Shown here: positions 13,650 through 20,657 of the stretch, in pieces
Layout of the letters: every line of letters begins with the position of its first letter
Position numbering within the stretch: the first letter of the stretch is position 1
Assembly: GCA_022848805.1 (NCBI GenBank)
Contig: JAJISI010000008.1
Location: 1-21,217 of the forward strand
DNA: 21,217 nt
DNA from: Thermoplasmatota archaeon
GTDB lineage: Archaea; Thermoplasmatota; Thermoplasmata; UBA10834
Reading direction: 5' to 3'
The notes under the pieces: model-generated
Told to the model about the DNA's origin: nothing
What the model saw: only the letters and a program-made list of their open reading frames with translations
The model's database searches: none
Translations under genes and position numbers: made by a program

Positions 13650-14711
13650 ATGATTGCCGCCGGTGTTCCGATGACGGACGATGATAACAAGCATCCGATG
13701 GAAAGCGAACAGCGTCGGAGGAGGCGCAGCCCGAGAGAGCCTGTGTCCGTCTGGAAGGAGAAAGAGAATCTCGGCGGCGAGGTGATCGATGCAGGCGTGG
13801 TCATTCTCAGAACTTCGGGATGCTCGCACTCCAGGGGCGGAGGATGCACGATGTGCGGGTACAACCAGGAGTCCTCCGAAGGGATCTCGTCGGAGGACGT
13901 CATCGCTCAGTTCCGGTCAGCTTCGAAGAGTCTGGACGGAACGCAGTTCCTCAAAGTGTACACGTCGGGGTCGTTCCTCGACCAACGGGAGATGCCTCCT
14001 GACGCTCAGAGAGAGATTCTGAGCTGGTGCAGCGACAGCGGACGCGGCCTCCTGTTCGAATCGAGGACCGAGTTCATCACCGAAGACGGCCTCGGGGCGG
14101 CGCTCCAGGTACACGACGACGTCGAGGTCGCGATCGGCCTGGAGAGCGCTAACGATAGGGTTCTGAAGTTCGCGATCAACAAGGACATGACCGTTGCCGA
14201 CTACGACCGCGCCGCGACCGTCGTCAAGTCGAAGGGGGCAAGACTCCGGTCGTACGTGCTCCTGAAGCCGCCGTACCTCACAGAGGCGGAGGCGATAGAG
14301 GACGCCATCTCGACGGCGAAGCACGCGGCCCTCATGAGCGACACCATCTCGATCAACCCGGTCAATGTGCAGAAAGGGACCGTCGTGGAGCGCCTCTGGA
14401 AGAGCTGGTCGTACAGGTCGCCGTGGCTCTGGAGCGTGATAGAGGTCCTGAACGCCTGCGCAGAGCTGGACCGAAAGGTCGTGTGCGACCCGACAGGAGG
14501 CGGACGCGAAAGAGGCGCGCACAACTGCGGCGGATGTGACGAGGAGGCGCTCTCGGCGATCCGCGAGTTCTCGCTCACCCAATCACGCAACAAGATTCAG
14601 GTGTCGGAATGCGAGTGCCATGGCCTATGGGAGACGATCCGCGAGCTCGAGGGTCTGGTCGTCGGTGGCACGCCCGATCTCCAAAGGTTTTTCAGGAAGC
14701 ACGGAGCTTAG
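13650..14711 (+). CDS. raSEA: Archaeosine biosynthesis radical SAM protein RaSEA
   Basis: Radical-SAM enzyme that works with the lysine transferase ArcS to turn preQ0-lysine at position 15 of tRNA into archaeosine. Up to 353 aa. The 4Fe-4S motif is C58-x7-C66-x2-C69 (RTSGCSHSRGGGCTMCGYN), typical of the COG1244/RaSEA family and unlike the standard CxxxCxxC. Other family parts are KVYTSGSFLDQREMP, FESRTEFIT, VAIGLESANDRVLKFAINKDM and the C-terminal cysteines CGGCDE and CECHG. The start is uncertain: ATGs at 13650, 13671 (GGTG just upstream) and 13698 all precede the conserved core. The Arg-rich stretch at 22-30 is outside the family core. Neither ArcS nor other queuosine-pathway genes are in the window. 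Confidence 0.88.
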   Translation: MIAAGVPMTDDDNKHPMESEQRRRRRSPREPVSVWKEKENLGGEVIDAGVVILRTSGCSHSRGGGCTMCGYNQESSEGISSEDVIAQFRSASKSLDGTQFLKVYTSGSFLDQREMPPDAQREILSWCSDSGRGLLFESRTEFITEDGLGAALQVHDDVEVAIGLESANDRVLKFAINKDMTVADYDRAATVVKSKGARLRSYVLLKPPYLTEAEAIEDAISTAKHAALMSDTISINPVNVQKGTVVERLWKSWSYRSPWLWSVIEVLNACAELDRKVVCDPTGGGRERGAHNCGGCDEEALSAIREFSLTQSRNKIQVSECECHGLWETIRELEGLVVGGTPDLQRFFRKHGA

Positions 14712-14729
14712 AGTGCCAGAGGTCAGCTG

Positions 14730-15047
14730 ATGAACGAGTACGAGGTACGCAGGGGCCATCAGGGAAATATCGCGCCCGACAAGCTCAAGGAGCACATGAA
14801 GGACATCTTCGGCAACGTCGAGCCGAAGGGAGAGCAGTTTGTTTCCTCGTTCGGCGCCATTAAGGAGATACGTGCCTGGCAGAGCGGCAAGAACATGCTA
14901 TCGGTCGACACGCAGATGGATCCCTCGGTCCCGGAAGAGGCCGCCCAGAAGACCATCAAGGCGTACAACACGTTCCTCGAGAGGGCGACGGGCTACACGA
15001 GCAAGGAGCGCGGCAAACGCGCGCAGAAGAAAGCCAAGAAGGGCTAG
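14730..15047 (+). CDS. Small conserved protein, DUF5611-like
   Basis: 105 aa, function unknown. The sequence has a mixed alpha/beta core (VRRGHQGNIAPDKLKEHMKDIFG … SFGAIKEIRAWQSGKNMLSVDTQMD) followed by a helix (EEAAQKTIKAYNTFLERATGYTSKERGKR) and a basic Lys-rich tail. I recall this pattern as the DUF5611 family of Thermoplasmata; the assignment is from memory. The SD AGAGGT (14718-14723) is 6 bp before the ATG, 18 bp after the RaSEA stop, so it is probably cotranscribed with RaSEA and the histone-like gene. No signal peptide or membrane segment is seen. The following 256 bp hold the promoter and leader of the ribosomal operon. Confidence 0.75.
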   Translation: MNEYEVRRGHQGNIAPDKLKEHMKDIFGNVEPKGEQFVSSFGAIKEIRAWQSGKNMLSVDTQMDPSVPEEAAQKTIKAYNTFLERATGYTSKERGKRAQKKAKKG

Positions 15048-15080
15048 ACCTAGGACTGGGCGTAGGTGGGCGAACGGTCA

Positions 15081-15090
15081 TTTTTATATA
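15081..15090 (+). promoter_or_regulatory. Strong TATA box of the L3 ribosomal protein operon
   Basis: TTTTTATATA, the best TATA match in the window. It predicts a start near 15110, leaving a leader of about 190 nt before the uL3 ATG at 15304. Confidence 0.65.
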
Positions 15091-15109
15091 CAAGCACCCC
15101 ATTCAGCAG

Positions 15110-15303
15110 CCTTGCGATACCGAGGCGGTATCGACCAGACGCCGTATGGGCAATGCACTCGTGGCAACCCAACACTCGCGCTGAAATCGGTTTTCAGGCG
15201 CGCACGAGGCGTCACGGTCGAAAACGAGTGCCTCGACTCAGTACTCGATCGATATCGAGGACATCGAGCTAGCGGTATCTAGCTTCGAGACGAGGGATTG
15301 CAT
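15110..15303 (+). ncRNA. Structured 5' leader of the ribosomal protein operon (candidate cis-regulatory RNA)
   Basis: About 190 nt of non-coding sequence with dense inverted repeats. Helix 1: 15115-15121 with 15127-15133 (7 bp, 5-nt loop GAGGC). Outer helix 2: GCACTCGT 15155-15162 with ACGAGTGC 15224-15231 (8 bp). Inner helix 3: 15177-15186 with 15192-15202 (10 bp, one bulged G). Helix 4: CTCGAT 15244-15249 with ATCGAG 15254-15259. Helix 5: AGCTAG 15267-15272 with CTAGCT 15279-15284, just before the SD region GAGGG (15293-15297). CTCGTG 15158-15163 can instead pair with CACGAG 15203-15208, excluding helix 2. No known RNA family is recognised. A regulatory role is inferred from length, position and structure. 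Confidence 0.45.
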
Positions 15304-16308
15304 ATGGCACAAAGGAGACGTCCAAGAAAGGGCTCGATGGGCTACTCGCCCAGGAAGAGAGCCAGAAGCATAACTGCCAGGATATCCTCTTGGCCCGAGG
15401 TCGAAGGGGATGCCGCCAAGCTGCAGGGGTTCGCCGGATACAAGGCAGGGATGACCCACGCGTTCATAGTAGATTACAGGCCGAAGAGTACCACATCCGG
15501 GCAGGAGATACAGGTGCCCGTGACCGTGGTCGAGGTGCCGCCGATGAAAGTCTGTGGCATCAGGCTGTACGACATATCGCCCTACGGCCGCAAGGCGGTG
15601 GGCGAGATCTGGAGCGCGAAGCTCGATAAGAACCTATCCAGAAGGCTGCCCGTGCCGAAGCAATACGATGAGAAGGATGCTTGGTCCAAGGCGGAGAAGC
15701 TGGAGTACGAAGACATACGGGTTTTAGTTCATACGCAGCCGGCACTCGTGTCGGGCCTGCCGAAGAAGAAGCCGGACGTCATGGAAGTCCGCGTGGGCGG
15801 CGGGACGCTGGACGCACGCGTGCAGTTCGCCAAGGGCATCCTCGGCAAGACGGTCGCTATCAGTGATTTCACCAAGGAAGGCGAGATGGTCGATGTCAGC
15901 TCGATCACGAAGGGCAAGGGCTGGCAGGGAGTGACCAAGAGATGGGGCACGAAGCTGCTCATGCACAAGAACAGCAAGCACCGGAGGTTGGCCGGTAACC
16001 TAGGTCCGAAGAGGCCAGGCTATGTCAGACCCACCGTTCCGCAGGGCGGCCAGATCGGGTTCCATCAGAGGACGGAGCTCAACAAGCGCGTGCTCAAGAT
16101 AGGAGAGAAGGGAGAAGAGGTCACCCCGAAGGGGGGCTTCATAAGCTACGGAGTGCTGAAGAATCCCTACCTGCTCATACACGGCTCGGTCCCCGGACCG
16201 TCGAAGAGGCTCGTGAGGTTCAGGGAGCCCGTGAGAGACACCGGGATAAAGCTCTCCGAGTCGCCGCAGGTGACGTTCATATCGATTGAATCAAAACAGG
16301 GGGCATGA
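15304..16308 (+). CDS. rpl3: Large-subunit ribosomal protein uL3
   Basis: Early-binding protein of the large subunit, near the peptidyl-transferase centre. 334 aa, normal for archaea and much longer than the bacterial form. Recognisable parts are the N-terminal RRRPRKGSMGYSPRKRA, GFAGYKAGMTHA, the finger region SITKGKGWQGVTKRWGTK (the loop pointing to the catalytic centre) and QRTELNKRVLKIG. ATG 15304 has the SD GAGGG with 6-bp spacing; an in-frame TTG at 15298 is less likely. It is the first gene of the operon that runs to the window end, and follows the structured leader. uL4 starts 4 bp after its stop. Confidence 0.97.
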   Translation: MAQRRRPRKGSMGYSPRKRARSITARISSWPEVEGDAAKLQGFAGYKAGMTHAFIVDYRPKSTTSGQEIQVPVTVVEVPPMKVCGIRLYDISPYGRKAVGEIWSAKLDKNLSRRLPVPKQYDEKDAWSKAEKLEYEDIRVLVHTQPALVSGLPKKKPDVMEVRVGGGTLDARVQFAKGILGKTVAISDFTKEGEMVDVSSITKGKGWQGVTKRWGTKLLMHKNSKHRRLAGNLGPKRPGYVRPTVPQGGQIGFHQRTELNKRVLKIGEKGEEVTPKGGFISYGVLKNPYLLIHGSVPGPSKRLVRFREPVRDTGIKLSESPQVTFISIESKQGA

Positions 16309-16312
16309 TTGA

Positions 16313-17137
16313 ATGGCTGAAAAGACAATCAAGCAAAAAAAGGCTAGTGTTCCGAGCGAGAAACACGCCCCCGTGAAGCTCAACGTCTACGGCCTCGACG
16401 GCGAGGTCGCGGGCAAGGCCGAGCTGCCCGACGCATTCAAGGCAGATTACAGGCCGGACCTGATACGCAGGGCGGTCACCGCGATGGAGGCCAACGCGAG
16501 ACAGCCGTACGGGCCCAAGCCGACCGCAGGAGACCGCCACTCGGTGTCGACCTGGGGCAAGGGCCGCGGGGTCGCGAGAGTGCAGAGGTTGAAGGGCAGT
16601 TCCCGTGCCGCCCAGTCGCCCAACAACGTCGGCGGGCGTCGCGCGCACCCACCGAAGGTCGAGAAGGACCTCGGGAAGAAGATCAACAGGAAGGAACTCC
16701 ACCGAGCGAAGATGGCAGCGCTCCACGCGACGAGCGTACCAGAGATAGTGCGTGGGAGAGGGCACCAGTTCGACGAAGAGCTCACGGTGCCGGTCGTCGT
16801 GAAGGACGATTTCGAATCGATAAAGTCGACGAAGGACGCCATAGAGTCGCTATCGTCCATCGGCGTGTACGCCGATGTCGCAAGGGCCAAGAACGGCCGC
16901 AAGATAAGAGCTGGCAGGGGTAAGATGCGCGGGCGGAAATACAGGAGCCCGCGGGGCATCCTGGTCGTCGTCTCCGACGAGTGCGACGGAGGCAGGAGCA
17001 TCAGGAACCTAGCAGGTGTAGAGGTCGCCACCCCGAAAACGCTGAACGCGTCCGTGCTGGCCCCGGGCGGAGACCCCGGGAGGTTGACGATGATCACAGA
17101 GGCCGCGCTCGCAGAGATAGGCAGGTGGGGCGAATGA
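16313..17137 (+). CDS. rpl4: Large-subunit ribosomal protein uL4
   Basis: Binds domain I of 23S rRNA; its extended loop lines the peptide exit tunnel. 274 aa, with a Lys-rich N-terminal extension of some 20 residues before the core LNVYGLDGEVAG. The tunnel loop is the basic segment around residues 78-115 (SVSTWGKGRGVARVQRLKG … VGGRRAHPP). GRGKMRGRKYRSPRG and the end VLAPGGDPGRLTMITEAAL are typical of archaeal L4. The SD GGGGG is 9 bp upstream, inside the end of uL3. The stop overlaps the uL23 start (ATGA). A 529-codon frame on the opposite strand over uL4-uL2 is a shadow of the GC-rich coding sequence. Confidence 0.97.
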   Translation: MAEKTIKQKKASVPSEKHAPVKLNVYGLDGEVAGKAELPDAFKADYRPDLIRRAVTAMEANARQPYGPKPTAGDRHSVSTWGKGRGVARVQRLKGSSRAAQSPNNVGGRRAHPPKVEKDLGKKINRKELHRAKMAALHATSVPEIVRGRGHQFDEELTVPVVVKDDFESIKSTKDAIESLSSIGVYADVARAKNGRKIRAGRGKMRGRKYRSPRGILVVVSDECDGGRSIRNLAGVEVATPKTLNASVLAPGGDPGRLTMITEAALAEIGRWGE

Positions 17138-17412
17138 GAAAGACGATACTGCTCCATCCATATGTCACAGAGAAGACCATGAACGCCATGTCCGGCACTC
17201 CCAACCAGGACCTCAAGGACGGCAACAAGCTCGAGTTCGTCGTCCGCAGGGACGCTACCAGGGCGGATGTGAAGAAGGCGTTCGAGACGCGCTTCGAGGC
17301 GAAGGTGGATAGGATCAACATCAAGATAGCCAAGGACGGCAAGCACGCCATCATCAAGCTGAAGGAGGGCTACTCGGCCGAGGAGATCGGCATGAGGATA
17401 GGCATATTCTAG
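17134..17412 (+). CDS. rpl23: Large-subunit ribosomal protein uL23
   Basis: Sits at the exit of the peptide tunnel and forms part of the docking site for SRP and other nascent-chain factors. 92 aa. Begins MRKTILLHPYVTEKTMN, the usual family start, and continues through KLEFVVRRDATRADVKKAFETRF to a conserved end with KLKEGYSAEEIGMRIGIF. The start overlaps the uL4 stop by four bases. The spacer loop MSGTPNQDLKDGN is slightly longer than in the compact members. The SD GGTGGGG is directly upstream. Confidence 0.96.
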   Translation: MRKTILLHPYVTEKTMNAMSGTPNQDLKDGNKLEFVVRRDATRADVKKAFETRFEAKVDRINIKIAKDGKHAIIKLKEGYSAEEIGMRIGIF

Positions 17413-17424
17413 GGGTGAGTCACG

Positions 17425-18138
17425 ATGGGTAAGAATCTCATAACTCAGAGAAGGGGAAGGGGATACGGACGCTACAGGTCCCCGAGGCATCTCAAATTCA
17501 CCAACGCCAGGCATCCCAGGGTTCACCAGGGGAACGGCGTGATCGTCGACCTCAAACACGAGGCGGGGAGGATCGCCCCGCTGGCGAAGGTCCGCATGGA
17601 CGGCAAGGAGTTCTGGATGCTGGCACCTGACGGCGCGTGGGTCGGGCAGGAGGTCGCCATAGGGCCCACGAGCTCCATCGTCGCGGGAAACTCCATGGCG
17701 GTCGGCGAGCTGCCCGAGGGAACGATCGTGTACAATGTGGAGCTGCAGCCGGGAGACGGCGGCAAGCTCGTCAGGACTGCGGGAAACGCCGCGACGATCG
17801 TCAGCCACGGCGCGAAGACAGTCATCCTGCTGCCGTCTGGCCAGTTCAAGGAGGTCGACAACAAGTGCAAGGCCACTGTCGGCCTCGTCGCAGGCGGAGG
17901 ACACAAGGAGAAGCCGTTCGTTAAGTCCGGCAAGAAATTCCACGCGTACGGGTCGAAGTCGAAGGCGTACTTCTCCGTCAAGGGAATCGCGAAGAACGCG
18001 GTCGACCATCCGCACGGAGGAGGCGGTCACCCACATGTCGGGACGCAGTCCAGTGTGGGCAGGAACGCGCCTCCAGGAAGGAAGGTGGGCAATCTGGCAC
18101 CCAAGAAGAAGCCACGAAAGAAGCCGAGGAAGGTGTGA
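17425..18138 (+). CDS. rpl2: Large-subunit ribosomal protein uL2
   Basis: One of the most conserved large-subunit proteins, needed for subunit association and the peptidyl-transferase centre. 237 aa. It begins GKNLITQRRGRGYGRYRSP, contains the OB and SH3-like barrels, and keeps the catalytic-centre loop AVDHPHGGGGHPHVGTQSS with its conserved histidines near the C terminus. The end is strongly basic (PKKKPRKKPRKV). The SD GGGGTGA is 6 bp before the ATG. uS19 begins 4 bp after the stop. Confidence 0.97.
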   Translation: MGKNLITQRRGRGYGRYRSPRHLKFTNARHPRVHQGNGVIVDLKHEAGRIAPLAKVRMDGKEFWMLAPDGAWVGQEVAIGPTSSIVAGNSMAVGELPEGTIVYNVELQPGDGGKLVRTAGNAATIVSHGAKTVILLPSGQFKEVDNKCKATVGLVAGGGHKEKPFVKSGKKFHAYGSKSKAYFSVKGIAKNAVDHPHGGGGHPHVGTQSSVGRNAPPGRKVGNLAPKKKPRKKPRKV

Positions 18139-18142
18139 TTAG

Positions 18143-18703
18143 ATGGCTGAGACTACCAAGGCCGATTCAACCGTGGCCCCTGTCCCTGCTCCGGCGGCGA
18201 AGCCGAAGCCGGCCGTTGCGAAGCCGACCAAGAAGGCCAAACCCTCTGCGAGGCACGGAGGAGGGTCTGCGAAGGCCGCACGCAGGAGGACGAGGAAGAA
18301 GAAGAGCCAGATTCAGGCTCGAAGGAAGAAGGAGTTCACGTACAGAGGGCATACGATGGAGGAGCTCCTGAAGATGCCTCTGGCCGAAATCATAGAGCTG
18401 CTCCCCGCGAGGGCGAGAAGGTCATTCATACGCGGCCTCAACCCCGAGCAGGAGTCGTTCGTGAACAGACTCAAAACCTCCGAAGGGCCGGTCAGGACCC
18501 ATCGGAGGGAGATATTCATACTGCCGTCGTTCGTCGGCAAGACGGTAAGCGTGTACAACGGCAAGGAATTCCAGTCGGTAGAGATCAAGCCTGAGATGAT
18601 AGGGCATTCGCTGGGCGAGTTCGCGTTGACCAGGAAGGGTGTGAATCACTCCGGACTAGGTGTGGGCGCGACAAGGTCGTCCAAGTTCATGCCGTTGAAG
18701 TGA
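18143..18703 (+). CDS. rps19: Small-subunit ribosomal protein uS19 with N-terminal extension
   Basis: Head protein of the 30S subunit, near the A-site and the bridge with uL5. 186 aa against about 130-150 for most archaea. The core starts around residue 62 (RKKEFTYRGHTMEELLKMPL) and includes ARARRSFIRGL, THRREIFILPSFVGKTVSVYNGKEF and the signature IGHSLGEFALTRKGVNH, ending GVGATRSSKFMPLK. The first ~60 residues are Ala/Pro/Lys-rich then Arg/Lys-rich, low complexity and probably disordered. The ATG at 18143 follows uL2 directly and no later ATG precedes the core, so the extension is probably real. Confidence 0.95.
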   Translation: MAETTKADSTVAPVPAPAAKPKPAVAKPTKKAKPSARHGGGSAKAARRRTRKKKSQIQARRKKEFTYRGHTMEELLKMPLAEIIELLPARARRSFIRGLNPEQESFVNRLKTSEGPVRTHRREIFILPSFVGKTVSVYNGKEFQSVEIKPEMIGHSLGEFALTRKGVNHSGLGVGATRSSKFMPLK

Positions 18704-18722
18704 CGTGGGAGGTCGAAACAAC

Positions 18723-19175
18723 ATGGGATACACACAGGATACGGATCCGGAGACGACCTCCAAGGCCATCGGCAAGGAGGTGAGCGTATCGCCCAAGCAC
18801 TGCAGGGAGGTCTGCAAGATGCTGAAGGGCATGAAGATCGAACAGGTGAGGACTTACCTGCAGGGCGTCGTGGATCTGAAGACGCCCGTGCCATACTCCA
18901 GATACAAGCTGTACCTCAGCCCCAAACCGAGGGTCGGGCCTGCAAGATATCCAGTGAAGGCGGCGAAGGCGATCCTGGAGGTCATAGAGAGCGCAAGGTC
19001 GAACGCGGAGTACAAGGGCCTCGACGCGGACAACATGAGAATCAAGTGGGCGACCGCGCACAGGGGAAGGGTCACACAGGGCTACATGCCCAGGGCGTTC
19101 GGACGGAGCACCCCCTGGAACGAGCAGACGACTAACATAGAGATCATACTAGAGGAGGTCGACCGGTCATCCTGA
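18723..19175 (+). CDS. rpl22: Large-subunit ribosomal protein uL22
   Basis: Large-subunit protein whose hairpin lines the exit tunnel together with uL4. 150 aa from the ATG at 18723, which is preceded by GGAGGT (18707-18712). An upstream in-frame GTG at 18705 would place the SD inside the gene and is rejected. Family blocks are SPKHCREVCKMLKGMKIEQVRTYLQ, KTPVPYSRYKLYLSPK and WATAHRGRVTQGYMPRAFGRSTPWN, followed by the strand TTNIEIILEEV. The archaeal form is longer than the bacterial one, as here. A 25-bp gap with an SD leads to uS3. Confidence 0.96.
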   Translation: MGYTQDTDPETTSKAIGKEVSVSPKHCREVCKMLKGMKIEQVRTYLQGVVDLKTPVPYSRYKLYLSPKPRVGPARYPVKAAKAILEVIESARSNAEYKGLDADNMRIKWATAHRGRVTQGYMPRAFGRSTPWNEQTTNIEIILEEVDRSS

Positions 19176-19200
19176 GGATGGCCCCAGACGGAGGATTTCA

Positions 19201-20307
19201 ATGGCAAGCGAGAGGAAATTCGTCACCGAGAAGATCCGGAGGGTGCTGCTCAAGGAGTACATAATGTCCAAAGTGAGCAGGGCAGGCTTCGGAGGTCTCG
19301 ACGTCCAGAGGACGCCTATGGGTACTCGCGTCACGTTAATCACGGAGCGACCAGGCCTCGTCATCGGCAGGCGCGGGGAGGCCATCAAGAGCCTCACGAG
19401 GGCCATCGAGACCGACTTCAACTTCAGCAACCCGCAGATCGAGGTGCAGGAGGTCGAGAGCCCGAACCTGAACGCCCAGATCATGGCGGAGAAACTCGCG
19501 AGCGCGCTCGAGAGGGGCTGGCACTTCAGACGTGCTGGCCACTCGACCGTGAGGAGGATCATGGAATCCGGCGCCAGGGGCTGCCAGGTGACGGTCGCTG
19601 GCAAGCTGACGGGTCGACGCCATCGGAGAGAGAAATTCAAGAAAGGCCACATCAAGTTCTGTGGCCAGGCCAAGCTGGACTTCATGGAGAGGGGTTTCGC
19701 GAGCGCCCGGATGAAGCCCGGCGCGATAGGCATCACTGTCCAGATCATGCATCCGGATGCTAGGCTTCCGGACGAGATAGACATCATACCTCCGCCCGAG
19801 CCAGTGGCTGCGACGCCCGAGCCGGCGGTCGATACCGGGAAGGAGCGCGAGGCGAAGGAGGAGGAGCGCGCGGCCGAAGCGGTCGAGGAGCTGAAGAAGG
19901 CCGTCGACGGCGAGAAGGATAAGCCGAAGAAGGCCGCCTCCAAACCGAAGAAAGCTGCCTCCAAACCGAAGAAGAAGAAGGAGCCAGCGGCAGAGGACTC
20001 GGAGGAGAAGCGCAAGAAGGACGACAAGAAGGAGAAGGCCCCTTCGAAGCAGCCGGAGGTCGAGGAGGGCAAGAAGAGCGACAAGGCAATCTCCGATAAG
20101 CCCGCCGCCGATGTTCCTACGAAGACAGAAGCCATCGAGCCGACGAAGCCTAAGGCGATAGTCCAGGTGAAGGAGAAGCCCGTCGAGCCGGCCGCCGCGG
20201 AGAGTGAGCCAAAGGTCGAGCCGGGAACGGCACCGAAGGCGGAGCCGGCCGAGAAGCGGCCCGAACCCGACAAGAAGAAGGACGAGAAACCGTCCGAGGA
20301 GAAATGA
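19201..20307 (+). CDS. rps3: Small-subunit ribosomal protein uS3 with long charged C-terminal tail
   Basis: Head protein of the 30S subunit at the mRNA entry channel. 368 aa. Residues 1-195 are the complete archaeal core: the KH type 2 domain with GLVIGRRG at 52-59, then the C-terminal domain with GARGCQVTVAGKLTGRR and FCGQAKLDFMERGFASARMKPGAIG. Residues from about 198 to 368 form an unusual tail of Lys, Glu, Pro and Ala with no hydrophobic core. It includes the heptapeptide KPKKAAS twice in tandem (241-254). Typical archaeal uS3 has 200-250 aa. The SD GGAGG (19190-19194) precedes the ATG. The stop overlaps the first ATG of uL29. Confidence 0.96.
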   Translation: MASERKFVTEKIRRVLLKEYIMSKVSRAGFGGLDVQRTPMGTRVTLITERPGLVIGRRGEAIKSLTRAIETDFNFSNPQIEVQEVESPNLNAQIMAEKLASALERGWHFRRAGHSTVRRIMESGARGCQVTVAGKLTGRRHRREKFKKGHIKFCGQAKLDFMERGFASARMKPGAIGITVQIMHPDARLPDEIDIIPPPEPVAATPEPAVDTGKEREAKEEERAAEAVEELKKAVDGEKDKPKKAASKPKKAASKPKKKKEPAAEDSEEKRKKDDKKEKAPSKQPEVEEGKKSDKAISDKPAADVPTKTEAIEPTKPKAIVQVKEKPVEPAAAESEPKVEPGTAPKAEPAEKRPEPDKKKDEKPSEEK

Positions 20308-20309
20308 CG

Positions 20310-20657
20310 ATGGCGCTACTGAAACCGAAGGACCTCAGGGCCATGAGACCCGATGGCCGCGAGACCAAGCTCAAGGAGCTCAACGATGAGCTCATGCACG
20401 AGAGAGGCGTCGCAGCCATGGGAGGCGCACCGGCCAGCCCGGGCAAGATAAGGGCGGTCAGGAAGAACATCGCGCGCATAATGACAGTCCAACGGGAGCT
20501 CGAGCTGGCCGGAGAGAGGCCGGCGGAGGTCCCGAACGCCAAGAATGAGAAGAAGCTGAAGGCCCCGGTCAGCCGCCCTGAGAAGGAGGCGGTGGGCGAG
20601 GTCGAGGACGACGACAAGGAGAGCCTGGATCGAGAGGATCAGGAGGAGAAGACTTAA
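20310..20657 (+). CDS. rpl29: Large-subunit ribosomal protein uL29 with acidic C-terminal extension
   Basis: Helical hairpin protein at the exit tunnel next to uL23. 115 aa from the ATG at 20310. The ATG at 20304 overlaps the uS3 stop (ATGA) but is only 2 bases after the SD GAGGAG (20296-20301), while 20310 has 8-base spacing, so 20310 is preferred. The core (ALLKPKDLRAMRPDGRETKLKELNDELMHERG … IRAVRKNIARIMTVQRE) occupies about 65 residues, the normal full size. The remaining ~50 residues are charged and end in an acidic stretch (VEDDDKESLDREDQEEKT). Confidence 0.93.
   Translation: MALLKPKDLRAMRPDGRETKLKELNDELMHERGVAAMGGAPASPGKIRAVRKNIARIMTVQRELELAGERPAEVPNAKNEKKLKAPVSRPEKEAVGEVEDDDKESLDREDQEEKT

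Noticed and set aside
15066..15272. Small ORF of 68 codons in the L3 leader
   Set aside because: It begins upstream of the TATA box, is Arg/Ser-rich and resembles no protein; the inverted-repeat structure explains the region better.
15110..15303. Leader region as SRP RNA, RNase P RNA, a tRNA or an H/ACA guide RNA
   Set aside because: It is too short for SRP or RNase P RNA, no T-arm or acceptor pattern of a tRNA was found, and I could not place a kink-turn plus ACA box.
16447..18036. 529-codon open frame on the minus strand opposite uL4, uL23 and uL2
   Set aside because: Its composition is low-complexity Leu/Arg/Ser with no family pattern, and it lies entirely over three certain ribosomal protein genes. 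It is a consequence of high GC in the coding strand.
19167..20273. 368-codon minus-strand frame opposite uS3 (Ser/Ala/Gly/Phe-rich)
   Set aside because: It mirrors the Lys/Glu-rich tail of uS3 (AAG/GAG read in reverse gives CTT/CTC, Leu and Phe/Ser-type codons). No recognisable domain or start signal.
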